Below are positions 44,154 to 52,973 of a DNA stretch of 64,000 nt, piece by piece. Position numbers and translations under genes: made by a program. The stretch lies in NCBI RefSeq assembly GCF_014203095.1, contig NZ_JACHIG010000006.1:124001-188000 (forward strand). The letters run 5' to 3'. Under the pieces are notes generated by a model. It did no database searches and was not told the origin of the DNA. It worked only from the letters and a program-made list of their open reading frames with translations. The stretch comes from Prosthecobacter vanneervenii (GTDB lineage Bacteria > Verrucomicrobiota > Verrucomicrobiia > Verrucomicrobiales > Verrucomicrobiaceae). Position 1 is the first letter of the stretch. Each line of letters starts with the position of its first letter.

Positions 44154-45292
44154 ACGAGGAAGGATCAACCCAGGCGCCGGACTACGAGTTCATCGACACT
44201 CCAGCTCATCTCGAGAAGTGGATCGGCCAGATGCGCCTCTGGCTGGCAGAAAGCCCTGACAAACGCTGCTGCCTCGACACCGAGGCGGACAGTCTGCATC
44301 ATTACCATGAGAAGCTGTGCCTGCTGCAGGTGAACTGCGCGGGCAAGTACGCGCTGGTGGATCCGCTGGCCATCTCTGATGTTTCCCCCCTGCTGGAACT
44401 GCTGGATGCGCATGAGCTGTGGTTCCATGGAGCAGACTACGACCTGACGATGCTGAGGCGGACTTACGACTGGAGCCCGCGGGTGATCCGGGACACGCAG
44501 ATCGCGGCACGTCTGCTGGGCGCGAGGCAGTTTGGGCTGGCTGCGCTGGTGAAAAACGCTTTTGATCTGGATCTTTGCAAAGCCTCGCAGAAGGCTGACT
44601 GGAGCCGCCGCCCACTGCCGCCAAACATGCTTTCGTATGCGGTGGATGACGTGCGCTATCTGCTGCCGATCGCGGACAAATTTGTGGCTGAGCTCAAGGC
44701 CAAGGGCCGGGAAGAATGGTTTCACGAAAGCTGCCGCTCCCTGCAGGAAGATGTGGCTGCGAGAGAAAAGATCTCGCGTGAAGATCCCTGGCGTGTGCAG
44801 GGGTGTGGCAGATTGCATCCCAAAGGTCTGGCGATTCTGAAGGCCATGTGGGAATGGCGCGAGGGCATCGCCCGTGAGCGTGACACGCCCTGTTTCAAGA
44901 TCATGTCCAACAAGCAGATGGTGGCCTATGCCGAGCAGTTTGAGGCTGGGCAGTCGCTGAATCCGCCGAACGGCTGGCGCCCGCGCTGGAAGAAGGAGTT
45001 TTTTGACATCGTGGTGGCGATCATGGCCTCTGCTCCCGCCGACTGGCCCCAGCGTGCCAAGAAGACAAAGGGACGCCTGAGCGATGCGCAGAGAGAGCAG
45101 ATCGACAAACTGTGTGCCTACCGTGAACAGGTGGCGCAGGGACTGGAGATCGAAGCCTCGCTGCTGGGATCGCGCGCCACCATCGAGGAACTCGTCATTG
45201 ATGGCGATCCTGCCAGTCATCTGATGAGCTGGCAGCACGACCTGATGGCGCAGGGCCTGGAGCAGGTGTTGAGTGCGGTAGAGCAGGCGTAG
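44150..45292 (+). CDS. rnd: ribonuclease D
   Basis: 3'-to-5' exoribonuclease of the DEDDy type, used in tRNA and stable RNA maturation. 380 residues. Exo I is CLDTEADSLHHY (Asp43, Glu45), Exo II lies in WFHGADYDLTMLRR and Exo III in LSYAVDDVRYLLPI with the catalytic Tyr and Asp. A C-terminal HRDC domain follows (LAILKAMWEWREGIARERDTP). The final 90 residues extend the HRDC region. It overlaps rho by 4 bp, a grouping that fits RNA turnover after termination. No clear terminator with poly-T follows; a hairpin at 45361 is listed separately. Confidence 0.94.
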   Translation: MNEEGSTQAPDYEFIDTPAHLEKWIGQMRLWLAESPDKRCCLDTEADSLHHYHEKLCLLQVNCAGKYALVDPLAISDVSPLLELLDAHELWFHGADYDLTMLRRTYDWSPRVIRDTQIAARLLGARQFGLAALVKNAFDLDLCKASQKADWSRRPLPPNMLSYAVDDVRYLLPIADKFVAELKAKGREEWFHESCRSLQEDVAAREKISREDPWRVQGCGRLHPKGLAILKAMWEWREGIARERDTPCFKIMSNKQMVAYAEQFEAGQSLNPPNGWRPRWKKEFFDIVVAIMASAPADWPQRAKKTKGRLSDAQREQIDKLCAYREQVAQGLEIEASLLGSRATIEELVIDGDPASHLMSWQHDLMAQGLEQVLSAVEQA

Positions 45293-45360
45293 ATAGAGGA
45301 TTCGGTGGCCTGTTTTCGCATCTGCAGAGGGGTTGCGGATCAGCGGTGACGCCGGGTGAT

Positions 45361-45381
45361 GTGGGATCGGGACGATCCCAC
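45361..45381. repeat. 9-bp palindromic hairpin between convergent genes
   Basis: GTGGGATCG and CGATCCCAC pair around GGA, between the ends of rnd and the ModA-like gene. It resembles the GGGAGCC-GGAACG-GGCTCCC hairpin at 27764 and may belong to the same repeat family or act as a bidirectional stop without poly-T. Confidence 0.6.
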
Positions 45382-45482
45382 TCCGCCAGATGGCTGGCAG
45401 ATGGCCAGTAATGCGGGTGTCCACGCATGACACCTGCGGCCCGTGTGATCTGCGGTGCTGTCTTTGTTTTGAAAGTGCAGCG

Positions 45483-47009
45483 CTACTTCTGCTGCATCCA
45501 GGCTGGTAGAACGATGTCCGCACTTTTGACCGGGGTGGTGTCGCCTTTCCAGGCGAAGCCGACGTTTTCAAAGCTGGTGCGCTTTTCTCGTAGAAAGGCA
45601 AGCAGGCGCTGGCCCATCTGGCGGTAGGGGGAGTCTTTGCGAACGGCGAAGGGCTGCACGGCCTTGGATTTGTCCGCAGGCAGGGGGATGGCTTCGAAGT
45701 GTTCTTTGTCGTTGTTGATGTTGATGCCGTACACCACGGCCGCATCGAGTGAGCCGGTGCGCATTTGATTGACGAGGAAGTCGGCGGTGGGGACCTGGGA
45801 CGAGGCGTTTTTGCTGACGCTTTCCAGGAGGTTCATGGACTTGAGGATGGAGCGGGTGAGGTAGCCGATGGTGGACTGCTCGGCATTGCACAGGCCGACG
45901 CGGAGGCCGGGGCGGGCGAGGTCTGAGAGGGTGTGGACGCCTTTGGGGTTGCCCTTCGGAACGGCGATGACGATCTCGGCTTCGGTGAGCAGGATGGCCT
46001 CGGGAAACTGCTCGGCCACAGGCGGGACGAAACAGACATCGCAGGCGTAATAGACGTCCGGATACTTGGGATTAGCGCTGTCTCCCATGGTCTTCATGGC
46101 GGCGCAGAGGATGCCGCAGCCGTTGAAGACAGTGGTCATGGTGATGCCCTCGTGAGCGGCGAACTCATGAAGGAGCTTTTCGATGGCGGGGCGGTTCACG
46201 CCGCCGCTGTAGAGGATGAGGTCGGGGCGCATGGCCCATTTGTCTCCGGGCACGGCCTTGAAGCCCTGCTTCTTAAACACGGCGGCACCTTTCTCCGGAG
46301 CGGTGAGGTAGCGGGCAAAGCGCAACGCCTCTGCTGGATGCTGGCTGAAGGAAAGCACGGCGGCGGTGCCGGATTCGGTGTGCTTGGAAAACTCCGGCAG
46401 CATGACGGCCTCCAGCCCTTTGAACTGCGGCACCACCGAGTCCCACACGATGGCGGCATCGACGGCACCGAGGGAGAGGTCGGCGGCGATTTCAGTGACG
46501 GTGGGTTTCATCACGGCGGCTTTGGCAGCGAGCGCGTCCCACTCGGGGCCGAGGATCTTTTTCACCACACGGCCGATGCTGGCGGCCTCGGGATTGGCCA
46601 GGGCGACTTTGATTTCGGGAGTCTTCAGCGCGGCGAGGCTGTCGATGTGCTTCGGATTGCCCTTGGCCACAGCGACGACAGGCTGCTGTTTGACCAGAAC
46701 GAACTCCTCGCGGGTGACGCCGAGTTTTTTGGCATCGGCCAGAGCGCCGTCATCTGCGGCGATGAAGATGTCGCCATGCTTGGCGATTTTGAGCTGGCTG
46801 AGCAGTGTGCCGGTACCGCCGAACTGCAGGCGCACCTCGATGCCGGTTTCCTTTTGATAAGCAGCGGCGATTTCCTCGACCGGCTTTTTCATGCCTGCAG
46901 CGCAGAAGACGGTGATGGGGGCGGTGCTGGTCTTGGAAGGTTTCAGCGCGACCCAGGCGGCACCTGCGGCAGCCCCCAGGCAGAGAACGACGATCAGTTT
47001 CTTCAGCAT
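45483..47009 (-). CDS. double-domain ModA-like periplasmic binding protein
   Basis: A 508-residue protein with an N-terminal hydrophobic signal/anchor (KLIVVLCLGAAAGAAWVAL). Two consecutive type-2 periplasmic binding domains follow. The first begins ITVFCAAGMKKPVEEIAAAYQK and has FGGTGTLLSQLKIAKHGDIFI, like molybdate/tungstate binding protein ModA. The second contains EAEIVIAVPKGNPKGV and LVNQMRTGSLDAAVVYG. Four cysteines cluster between residues about 300 and 335 (FNGCGILCAAM, YYACDVCFVPP), unlike ordinary ModA. Fusion of two binding domains with no transporter subunits nearby is unusual. It lies 28 bp after the DUF1501 gene and may belong to the sigma-factor operon. Confidence 0.87.
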   Translation of the reverse strand: MLKKLIVVLCLGAAAGAAWVALKPSKTSTAPITVFCAAGMKKPVEEIAAAYQKETGIEVRLQFGGTGTLLSQLKIAKHGDIFIAADDGALADAKKLGVTREEFVLVKQQPVVAVAKGNPKHIDSLAALKTPEIKVALANPEAASIGRVVKKILGPEWDALAAKAAVMKPTVTEIAADLSLGAVDAAIVWDSVVPQFKGLEAVMLPEFSKHTESGTAAVLSFSQHPAEALRFARYLTAPEKGAAVFKKQGFKAVPGDKWAMRPDLILYSGGVNRPAIEKLLHEFAAHEGITMTTVFNGCGILCAAMKTMGDSANPKYPDVYYACDVCFVPPVAEQFPEAILLTEAEIVIAVPKGNPKGVHTLSDLARPGLRVGLCNAEQSTIGYLTRSILKSMNLLESVSKNASSQVPTADFLVNQMRTGSLDAAVVYGININNDKEHFEAIPLPADKSKAVQPFAVRKDSPYRQMGQRLLAFLREKRTSFENVGFAWKGDTTPVKSADIVLPAWMQQK

Positions 47010-47037
47010 GATGCTGGAACGTGCCAGAAGAGGAAAG

Positions 47038-48462
47038 CTATGCGATCAATTTCTCAATCACCTGGCCGCCGAACTGGCTGAGCTGCTTGAAGCGTCCTGC
47101 GTGGTAGAAGGTGAGCTTGTTGTCGTCCAGGCCGAGGAGGCGGAGGAGGGTGATGTGGAGATTGCGCACATGGTGCACTTCCTCGACAGCTTCCATGCCG
47201 CGATCATCCGTGCTGCCGATGGTGTGGCCTGCTTTGCAGCCGCCCCCGGCGAGCCAGATGGTCATGGCCTTGGGGTTGTGGTCGCGGCCATAGGCGGTGC
47301 CGCCGCGCACGCCGTTGTCCGGGGTGCGGCCGAATTCGCCGCACCAGACGATGAGGGTGTCGTCCAGCAGGCCGCGCTGCTTGAGGTCTTTGATGAGGGC
47401 GGCGATGGGCTGGTCCACCTGATGGATGAGATTGCCATGGGCGCGCTCGATGTAGTCGTGGCTGTCCCAGGTGCCGGCGTAGAGCTGGACAAAGCGCACG
47501 CCTTTTTCCACGAGCTTGCGGGCGAGCAGGCACTTGCGGCCAAAGGCATCGGTGGCACCGCTGCCGATTCCGTACATGGCTTTGGTCTTTTCGTCCTCCT
47601 TGCTGAGATCGAGAGTCTCGGGCACCTGAGTCTGCATGCGGAAGGCGAGCTCGTAATTGTGCATGCGGGCCTGCAGTTCATCGTGCCAGGGGTGGGTCTC
47701 GGCGTGCTTGGTATTGAGCTGGGCGAGCAGGTCGAGATTGGCGCGCTGGTGCTCGGCGGAAATGCCGGGTGGGGGCTGGAGATCGAGAATCGGGGAGCCT
47801 TTGGGGCGCAGCGGAGTGCCCTGAAACTGGGCTGGGAGGTAGCCATTGCTCCAGTTGGCGCTGCCGCCCTGCGGGTAGCTGATTTCGGGAAGCACGACGA
47901 AGCCGGGGAGGTCCTGATTCACGGAGCCGAGGCCATAGGTGACCCAGGCACCGATGGCGGGATCGCCGCCAAAGCGGTTGCCGCAGTTCATTTGATACAT
48001 GGCGGTGGGGTGGTTGACTGAATCCACTTGGCAGCCACGGAAGAAGCAGAGGTCATCGGCGACGGTGGAGAGGTGTTTCCAGGGCTCGCTCATCCATGCG
48101 CCGCTGTGGCCGTGCTGGGCGAACTTGAAGGGGGACTTCACGTAGTAGCGCTTGCCGCTTTCCATGGCGGACTTCTGCTTTCCCTCGCGGACGAACTCTT
48201 TGAGGTGGAGTTTTTCGAGAGCGGGTTTGGGATCGAAGGTGTCGATGTGGCTGGGGCCGCCCTCCATCATAAGGAAGATGCAGCGCTTGGCCTTCGCAGG
48301 AACCTGCTGGGCTTTGGGGGCGAGGGGGGCTTGAGCTTCAGATGCCAGCAGTGAGGTGAGCGCCACGCTGCCGAGAGATGCGCCGAGGCCATACACAAAC
48401 TCGCGGCGTGTGGGGGCATGCAGTGCGCGTGATCCTGCACAGGGGAAGAAGTGAGGGTTCAT
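47038..48462 (-). CDS. DUF1501 protein with Tat-type signal
   Basis: A 474-residue exported protein. The N-terminus has a twin-arginine-like signal (TRREFVYGLGASLGSVAL). The alkaline-phosphatase-like core appears as KRCIFLMMEGGPSHIDTFDPKP, then FVQLYAGTWDSH, WCGEFGRTPDNG and GRDHNPKAMTIWLAGGGCKAG. DUF1501 proteins form pairs with PSCyt1/DUF1549/DUF1553 proteins in Planctomycetes and Verrucomicrobia. The sulfatase-like fold suggests a hydrolase, but no reaction is established. It directly follows the DUF1549/1553 gene (3-bp gap) and is the fourth gene after the sigma factor. Confidence 0.92.
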   Translation of the reverse strand: MNPHFFPCAGSRALHAPTRREFVYGLGASLGSVALTSLLASEAQAPLAPKAQQVPAKAKRCIFLMMEGGPSHIDTFDPKPALEKLHLKEFVREGKQKSAMESGKRYYVKSPFKFAQHGHSGAWMSEPWKHLSTVADDLCFFRGCQVDSVNHPTAMYQMNCGNRFGGDPAIGAWVTYGLGSVNQDLPGFVVLPEISYPQGGSANWSNGYLPAQFQGTPLRPKGSPILDLQPPPGISAEHQRANLDLLAQLNTKHAETHPWHDELQARMHNYELAFRMQTQVPETLDLSKEDEKTKAMYGIGSGATDAFGRKCLLARKLVEKGVRFVQLYAGTWDSHDYIERAHGNLIHQVDQPIAALIKDLKQRGLLDDTLIVWCGEFGRTPDNGVRGGTAYGRDHNPKAMTIWLAGGGCKAGHTIGSTDDRGMEAVEEVHHVRNLHITLLRLLGLDDNKLTFYHAGRFKQLSQFGGQVIEKLIA

Positions 48463-48465
48463 GGC

Positions 48466-51438
48466 TCAGTAGAGGTAGGCAAATTCGTTGGAGTTCAGCA
48501 GCACGAGGCAGACGTCTGCGAGTGCTCGTGTACGGGCATCGACATCGGCGGACTGGAGGTCGGGGACGAAGTCGGCGTAGCCGGGCAGGTTTTCCTGGAA
48601 GCTGAATTTCTCGCCGGTGTTTTCCTCCACAGCGTCTCGCTTCACGGTGAGCGGCGGGGATGACTGGGGGAAGGTGAGGCCGGTTTGTTTCTTTTCCATG
48701 GCCTGCCAGTGAGCGGTGCAGGCGTTTTTTTCATCTGCGGATGGAGCGCGGCCATAGGTGAGCTGGAAGATGCGGGTGATAGCATCGGGTGTCTTTTCCT
48801 TCAGAACGCGGTTTGCGAGTGCGAGTGCGCGGCTGTAGCTGGCCTGGCCATTGAAGAGGCTGAAGACCTGGGGGGTGACGGTGGAGACCTCGCGGGCTTC
48901 GCAGGAGAAGTCGGGGGCAGGTTCATTGAAGACCTCCATGAAAGGATCCCGAACGCCGCGAATTTTGAGCGCGTAGAGGCTGCGGCGGTGGCGCTGTGCA
49001 GGCAGAGCATTGGGCACCCAGGCGGCGGCAAAGGTGCCCATGACCTGGCGTGGCTGCATGGCCACCTCGATATTGATTTCAGGGCGATTGGGGATGCCGC
49101 CGAGCGCGGGGTTGAACTCGCCGGTGATGCTGAGCATGGCATCGCGCAGCTCCTCGGCCATGAGGCGGCGGGGCTTGAAGACAGCGTAGGTTTTTTCAGC
49201 CTCTTCGCGAGTGAGGGGTGAAATCTTGTCGGCAGAGCGGGCTGGAGTGCCCGCGCTCCCTTCGAACTTTGCGCTGCGCTGGTAGGTGGCGCTGGTCATG
49301 ATGATGCGGTGCATCTCTTTGATGGACCAGTTTTTCTCCATCAGCGTTGCGGCCAGCCAGTCGAGCAGGGCAGGGTGCGTGGGCTTTTTGCCGGTGCTGC
49401 CGAAGTTGTTCGGATTGCCCGCGATGGCCTGGCCGAAGTGCCAGAGCCAGAGGCGATTGACGATGACGCGGGCGGTGAGCGGATTGTCCTTGCTGGCGAT
49501 CCAGTTTGCCAGCGCGGTACGGCGGCCGGTGATGGCGTCTGAGAATTCGATGCTGTTGAGAACTGAGAGCACGCCGGGTTTGACGGCCGCGAGTGGAGAG
49601 AAGGGATCGCCACCGCTGAGGATGGCGGTCTTTTCCAACTCGCCAGTGGTCATGGGGGACTGCGGCATGCGGATGGGCTGATTGATGCTGGTGACCTGAG
49701 GGGTGAGGCCGTCATAGACGCTGAAGGCAAAGGGCTCGTAGCGTTCCAGCTCCCACTTCAGGCGTTCGAGGCCTTTGCGGGCCACGCGCTCGTTGCCGTA
49801 ATCCTCGGGCTCAAAGCCGACGAGCTTGGGCGGGTATTGATCCTCGGGAACGTTTTGTTTTTGCAGGGCGGCGCGTGCGGTTTCAAAGACGCCGGTGAAG
49901 CTGCGGCCCTTCTTCATTTTGCCGCCGCCTGCGATGAAGGCGCTTGCGGATGTCACGGCTTTGTCCCAGGCGCTGCGATCGAGATTCTTTTCGGCATACC
50001 ATTTTGAAGCATTTGCGAGCATCTTTTCGTCAAGGCGGGCTAGCATGGCCAGGTGCTCGTCGCGGCGTGACTCCAGGTATTTTTTCTCCTCAAAGCCGGT
50101 GGTGTTTTCCACGGGCAGGAAGGGGGCCGGGCGCTCGACGAGCTGGGTGGTGCCAAAGCAGGCCTGGATGGCGTAGTAGTCGTGCGTGGGCACGGGGTCG
50201 AACTTGTGATCGTGGCAGCGGGCGCACTGCAGCGAGTGGGCGAGGAAGGTCTCGCCGACGCTGTTGGTGACGTCATCGAGGAAGCGCTGGCGGGCGATCT
50301 TGGCGACCTCCATGCTGGTGAGCTCCCAGGGGCCCATGCGGAGGAAGCCGGTGGCGATGAGGAGTTCGGAGTTTGCCGGAGAGGGGGCAGGAATGCCCCC
50401 GTTACGGGGCAGAGAGTTGCGGGCAAGAGTGCCCGCGCTCCCTTCACTGGCAGGAGTTGTCGCTGGGGCGACTGAATTGCGGGCAGGAGTGCCCGCATCA
50501 CTTTGCTGCATTTCGTCTCCGGCGATTTGTTCTTTGATGAAGTGGTCGTAGGGCTTGTCGGCATTGAAACTGCGGACGACGTAGTCGCGGTAGCGCCAGG
50601 CGTTGCCGCGCTCGTAGTCGTTGGCAAAGCCGCTGCTGTCCGCGTAGCGGGTGACATCGAGCCAGTGACGCGCCATGCGCTCGCCGTAGTGAGGGGAGTC
50701 GAGCAGGCGGTTGACTAGATGCTGGACGCTCGATGCTGGATCCTTGCTATAGCTTTGCTCGAAGGCGGCGACTTCCTCGGGAGTGGGAGGGAGTCCGGTG
50801 AGGTCGAAGGTGGCGCGGCGGATGAAGGTGCGTGGATCGGCGGCGGGTGCGGGGTCTTTGACAGCGAGGAGGAAGTCGATGGGATGCTGGCCAGCGGGCA
50901 CGGCGGGCTTTTTCACTGGCTGGTAGGCCCAGAGGCCTTCGGGTTTGTAGCGGCGGCTGGCCCATTCGGGGGAGAGAGCACCAGAGGTTTTCACCACGAT
51001 GCCATCTTCGGCGCTCCATTTTTCGGCGTTGGCTTTGGCGATGGCGGCACGTTTTGTTTCGTCAGGCCACGGAGCACCTTCAGCGATCCAGATTTTGATC
51101 CATCCCAACTGCTCGGCATAGAGCTTGTCGGCTTCCTTGGGGGGCATGGGCTCCCAGTCGTCGGCGTGCTGACGAGTGGAGGCGAGGTAGAGCGGGCTGT
51201 CCTCAGGCCTGCCGGGAATGATGGATTTCTTTTCGCTCTCGCCGCCCTTCATGGCGCTCTCCTGCGTGCGCATGTCGTAGCCGCCTTTTATCTTCTTTTC
51301 GTCATTGCCGTGGCAGGCGAGGCATTTTTCCTGAAACAGCGGCCAGATGCGGCGCACGAAGAGCGCCTCGGCATCCTCGGCATGGAGAGAAGATGCAGCC
51401 AGGAGCAGGCTTATGAAAAAGGTTTGGCGGGTGGTCAT
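48466..51438 (-). CDS. exported PSCyt1-DUF1549-DUF1553 cytochrome protein, carrying in-frame repeat insertions
   Basis: A 990-residue exported protein (signal MTTRQTFFISLLLAASSLHA). A haem-binding planctomycete cytochrome domain has CLACHG near residue 40. Then come DUF1549 (from about residue 180, FIRRATFDLTGLPPTPEEV), a second CARCH motif and the DUF1553 domain (ITGRRTALANWIASKDNPLTARV). Two spots carry extra residues encoded by palindromic elements: about 313-355, between EQIAGDEM and ELLIATGFLRMGPW, and about 726-736 (FEGSAGTPARSAD). Relatives have a short link at the first point. The protein is probably anchored outside the cytoplasm and paired with the DUF1501 protein. Function is unknown; a substrate-oxidising role is inference. 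It overlaps the FecR-LamG gene by ATGA. Confidence 0.92.
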   Translation of the reverse strand: MTTRQTFFISLLLAASSLHAEDAEALFVRRIWPLFQEKCLACHGNDEKKIKGGYDMRTQESAMKGGESEKKSIIPGRPEDSPLYLASTRQHADDWEPMPPKEADKLYAEQLGWIKIWIAEGAPWPDETKRAAIAKANAEKWSAEDGIVVKTSGALSPEWASRRYKPEGLWAYQPVKKPAVPAGQHPIDFLLAVKDPAPAADPRTFIRRATFDLTGLPPTPEEVAAFEQSYSKDPASSVQHLVNRLLDSPHYGERMARHWLDVTRYADSSGFANDYERGNAWRYRDYVVRSFNADKPYDHFIKEQIAGDEMQQSDAGTPARNSVAPATTPASEGSAGTLARNSLPRNGGIPAPSPANSELLIATGFLRMGPWELTSMEVAKIARQRFLDDVTNSVGETFLAHSLQCARCHDHKFDPVPTHDYYAIQACFGTTQLVERPAPFLPVENTTGFEEKKYLESRRDEHLAMLARLDEKMLANASKWYAEKNLDRSAWDKAVTSASAFIAGGGKMKKGRSFTGVFETARAALQKQNVPEDQYPPKLVGFEPEDYGNERVARKGLERLKWELERYEPFAFSVYDGLTPQVTSINQPIRMPQSPMTTGELEKTAILSGGDPFSPLAAVKPGVLSVLNSIEFSDAITGRRTALANWIASKDNPLTARVIVNRLWLWHFGQAIAGNPNNFGSTGKKPTHPALLDWLAATLMEKNWSIKEMHRIIMTSATYQRSAKFEGSAGTPARSADKISPLTREEAEKTYAVFKPRRLMAEELRDAMLSITGEFNPALGGIPNRPEINIEVAMQPRQVMGTFAAAWVPNALPAQRHRRSLYALKIRGVRDPFMEVFNEPAPDFSCEAREVSTVTPQVFSLFNGQASYSRALALANRVLKEKTPDAITRIFQLTYGRAPSADEKNACTAHWQAMEKKQTGLTFPQSSPPLTVKRDAVEENTGEKFSFQENLPGYADFVPDLQSADVDARTRALADVCLVLLNSNEFAYLY
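49237..49262. repeat. palindromic element inside the DUF1549/DUF1553 gene, copy A
   Basis: GCGGGCT-GGAG-TGCCCGC (one mismatched stem pair) followed by GCTCCCTT, the same right flank as copy C. Translated in frame on the minus strand it gives EGSAGTPARSA. Confidence 0.8.
50383..50400. repeat. palindromic element inside the DUF1549/DUF1553 gene, copy B
   Basis: GGGGGCA-GGAA-TGCCCCC, a perfect 7-bp stem with 4-nt loop. In frame it encodes NGGIPAPS. Confidence 0.8.
50419..50445. repeat. palindromic element inside the DUF1549/DUF1553 gene, copy C
   Basis: GCGGGCA-AGAG-TGCCCGC with flank GCTCCCTTC. In frame it encodes EGSAGTLARNS. It is 36 bp from copy B and 60 bp from copy D, both multiples of three. 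Confidence 0.85.
50479..50496. repeat. palindromic element inside the DUF1549/DUF1553 gene, copy D
   Basis: GCGGGCA-GGAG-TGCCCGC, the consensus form. In frame it encodes DAGTPARNS. A left flank TTGC is shared with copy C. Confidence 0.85.
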
Positions 51439-52973
51439 TCGGGTTTGCCGTGGTCGTAGAGGTTACGGACTTCAGAAGCCTTTAATGCGGCGCTGTAGAT
51501 GGCGAATTCGTCGATGGCGCCGTTGAGATTGCGGATGGGGAACTGGTGGCCCTGAGTGGGCAGCCCCCAGTTGCCGATCTCGCAAGGGCCGAATACGATG
51601 TCGCGTCCGGGCTGGTGGAGCTTGGAGATTTCGCGTCCGACTTCCTGGCCATCGAAGTACTGGATGACCTCTCCGCTGGTGTTGTCATACGTGACAGCGA
51701 GATGGTGCCAGCGGCCGAGGCTGTCGGCAGTGAAGACGGGGCGGCTGAAGTACATCTGGTTGTACTTCGCGCTCTTGGCGGCCTCTGCCGGGCGATACAT
51801 GATGGAGAACATGAGGCTGCCGTCCTCGTAGATCTGCCAGTGGGGCTCGCCGTTATCGTAGCCGTCGGTGAGGAGGAGAGAGTTGTACTTTTTGTCCACG
51901 GAATCGACCTTGACCCAGCAGGCGAGGGTGAGGGCGTGGTAGGTGCCGTCGAGGTTGAGCCGCACGCGGTCGCCGGGGCGCTTGAATTCCAGTGCTTCCT
52001 TTTTCTGCCAGCGACCCTGGGTCCAGCTGGCGCCGACCGCGCCACCAGCACGGCTGGGGCGGCGGGGTTCGGTGAAGTTATTGACGAGGCGGTCCCAACG
52101 GTCGTCCTCCCAGTGCTTGAAGGTGTAGTAGGCGATGAGGCGCGGGTCTTTGCGCGTTTCGAGCGACCACTGCTGCCATTCATCAAAGCGCTGTGTGTCG
52201 CGCTTTTGCACGAGGCCGTGAAGCTCATTGATGGAGAGGAAATCCTTGGGCGAGATGCTGGCGGTTTTGGCTGAGGAAAGGGACATGCCTTGCTTCAGGC
52301 TTGCGGAGGTTTGAGCATCGGTGTGGGCGATGACCTCGCCTTCGAAGACATGCACGGCGCTGGTGTTGTCCTTCACATTGAGGGCGAACTCGGTGCCGAG
52401 GTCTTCGAGCTTCATGCCGGGGGCGTGCATGAGGAAACCTTTGGCAGCAGGTGGCACATGTACCCGCACGCGACCGCTGAGGCAGCGTGCCTCCCAGGCG
52501 GAGAGGATTTCGATCTCGGCAGCGCCTTCGATCAAAGCGGTGGCGCCGCTGTAAAACTCGATCTGGGCGAGGCCCTGGGTGAGCTTGACGGTGCCGGGCT
52601 TGAGGGTGTCGCCGCTGCGGAGTGCCGTGGCAAACTTTGCAGCCATGGTCTGGCTGAGCATGGCGACGCCGTTGGAGGTGGCCTCGGTTTCCGCTGGGTG
52701 GCGGGGCCAGAAGAGGAAGGCGCAGGCGATGGCTGCGGCGGCTGCGGTGAGAGAGGGCCACCAGCGGCGAGGCGGAGATTTTTTGGGTGTGGCTGTTGGC
52801 AGGCGGCCAGTATTGACGGCGGGCTGCAGCAGCAGGCGTGCATGCTGATCGACGAGCTCCAGGTAAAGGCGGCGTGCCTGCCAGTCGGAGCGCAGCAGGG
52901 CTTCGAGCTGCGCTTGCTGCTCGGGTGTGATCTCGCCATCGATGGCGGCGTGGATGAGGGATTCGAGATTCAT
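51435..52973 (-). CDS. FecR-type anti-sigma protein with LamG domain
   Basis: A 512-residue bitopic protein, start ATG at 52973. Residues 1-60 are a cytoplasmic anti-sigma-like helical part (LESLIHAAIDGEITPEQQAQ, WQARRLYLELVDQH). A transmembrane helix lies near 77-97 (SLTAAAAAIACAFLFW). A FecR domain follows (LIEGAAEIEILSAWEARCLSG, PGMKLEDLGTEFALNVKD), then a C-terminal LamG/concanavalin domain (LEFKRPGDRVRLNLDGTYHALTLACWVKV) expected to bind carbohydrate. It overlaps the sigma-factor gene (ATGA) and the next gene (ATGA), so the proteins are made in a coupled set. The likely job is carrying an external signal to the sigma factor; this is inferred from the family. Confidence 0.88.
   Translation of the reverse strand: MNLESLIHAAIDGEITPEQQAQLEALLRSDWQARRLYLELVDQHARLLLQPAVNTGRLPTATPKKSPPRRWWPSLTAAAAAIACAFLFWPRHPAETEATSNGVAMLSQTMAAKFATALRSGDTLKPGTVKLTQGLAQIEFYSGATALIEGAAEIEILSAWEARCLSGRVRVHVPPAAKGFLMHAPGMKLEDLGTEFALNVKDNTSAVHVFEGEVIAHTDAQTSASLKQGMSLSSAKTASISPKDFLSINELHGLVQKRDTQRFDEWQQWSLETRKDPRLIAYYTFKHWEDDRWDRLVNNFTEPRRPSRAGGAVGASWTQGRWQKKEALEFKRPGDRVRLNLDGTYHALTLACWVKVDSVDKKYNSLLLTDGYDNGEPHWQIYEDGSLMFSIMYRPAEAAKSAKYNQMYFSRPVFTADSLGRWHHLAVTYDNTSGEVIQYFDGQEVGREISKLHQPGRDIVFGPCEIGNWGLPTQGHQFPIRNLNGAIDEFAIYSAALKASEVRNLYDHGKPE

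Noticed and set aside
44165-45745. A 526-residue minus-strand open frame opposite rnd
   Set aside because: rnd has intact exonuclease motifs on the other strand; the frame has no domain features.
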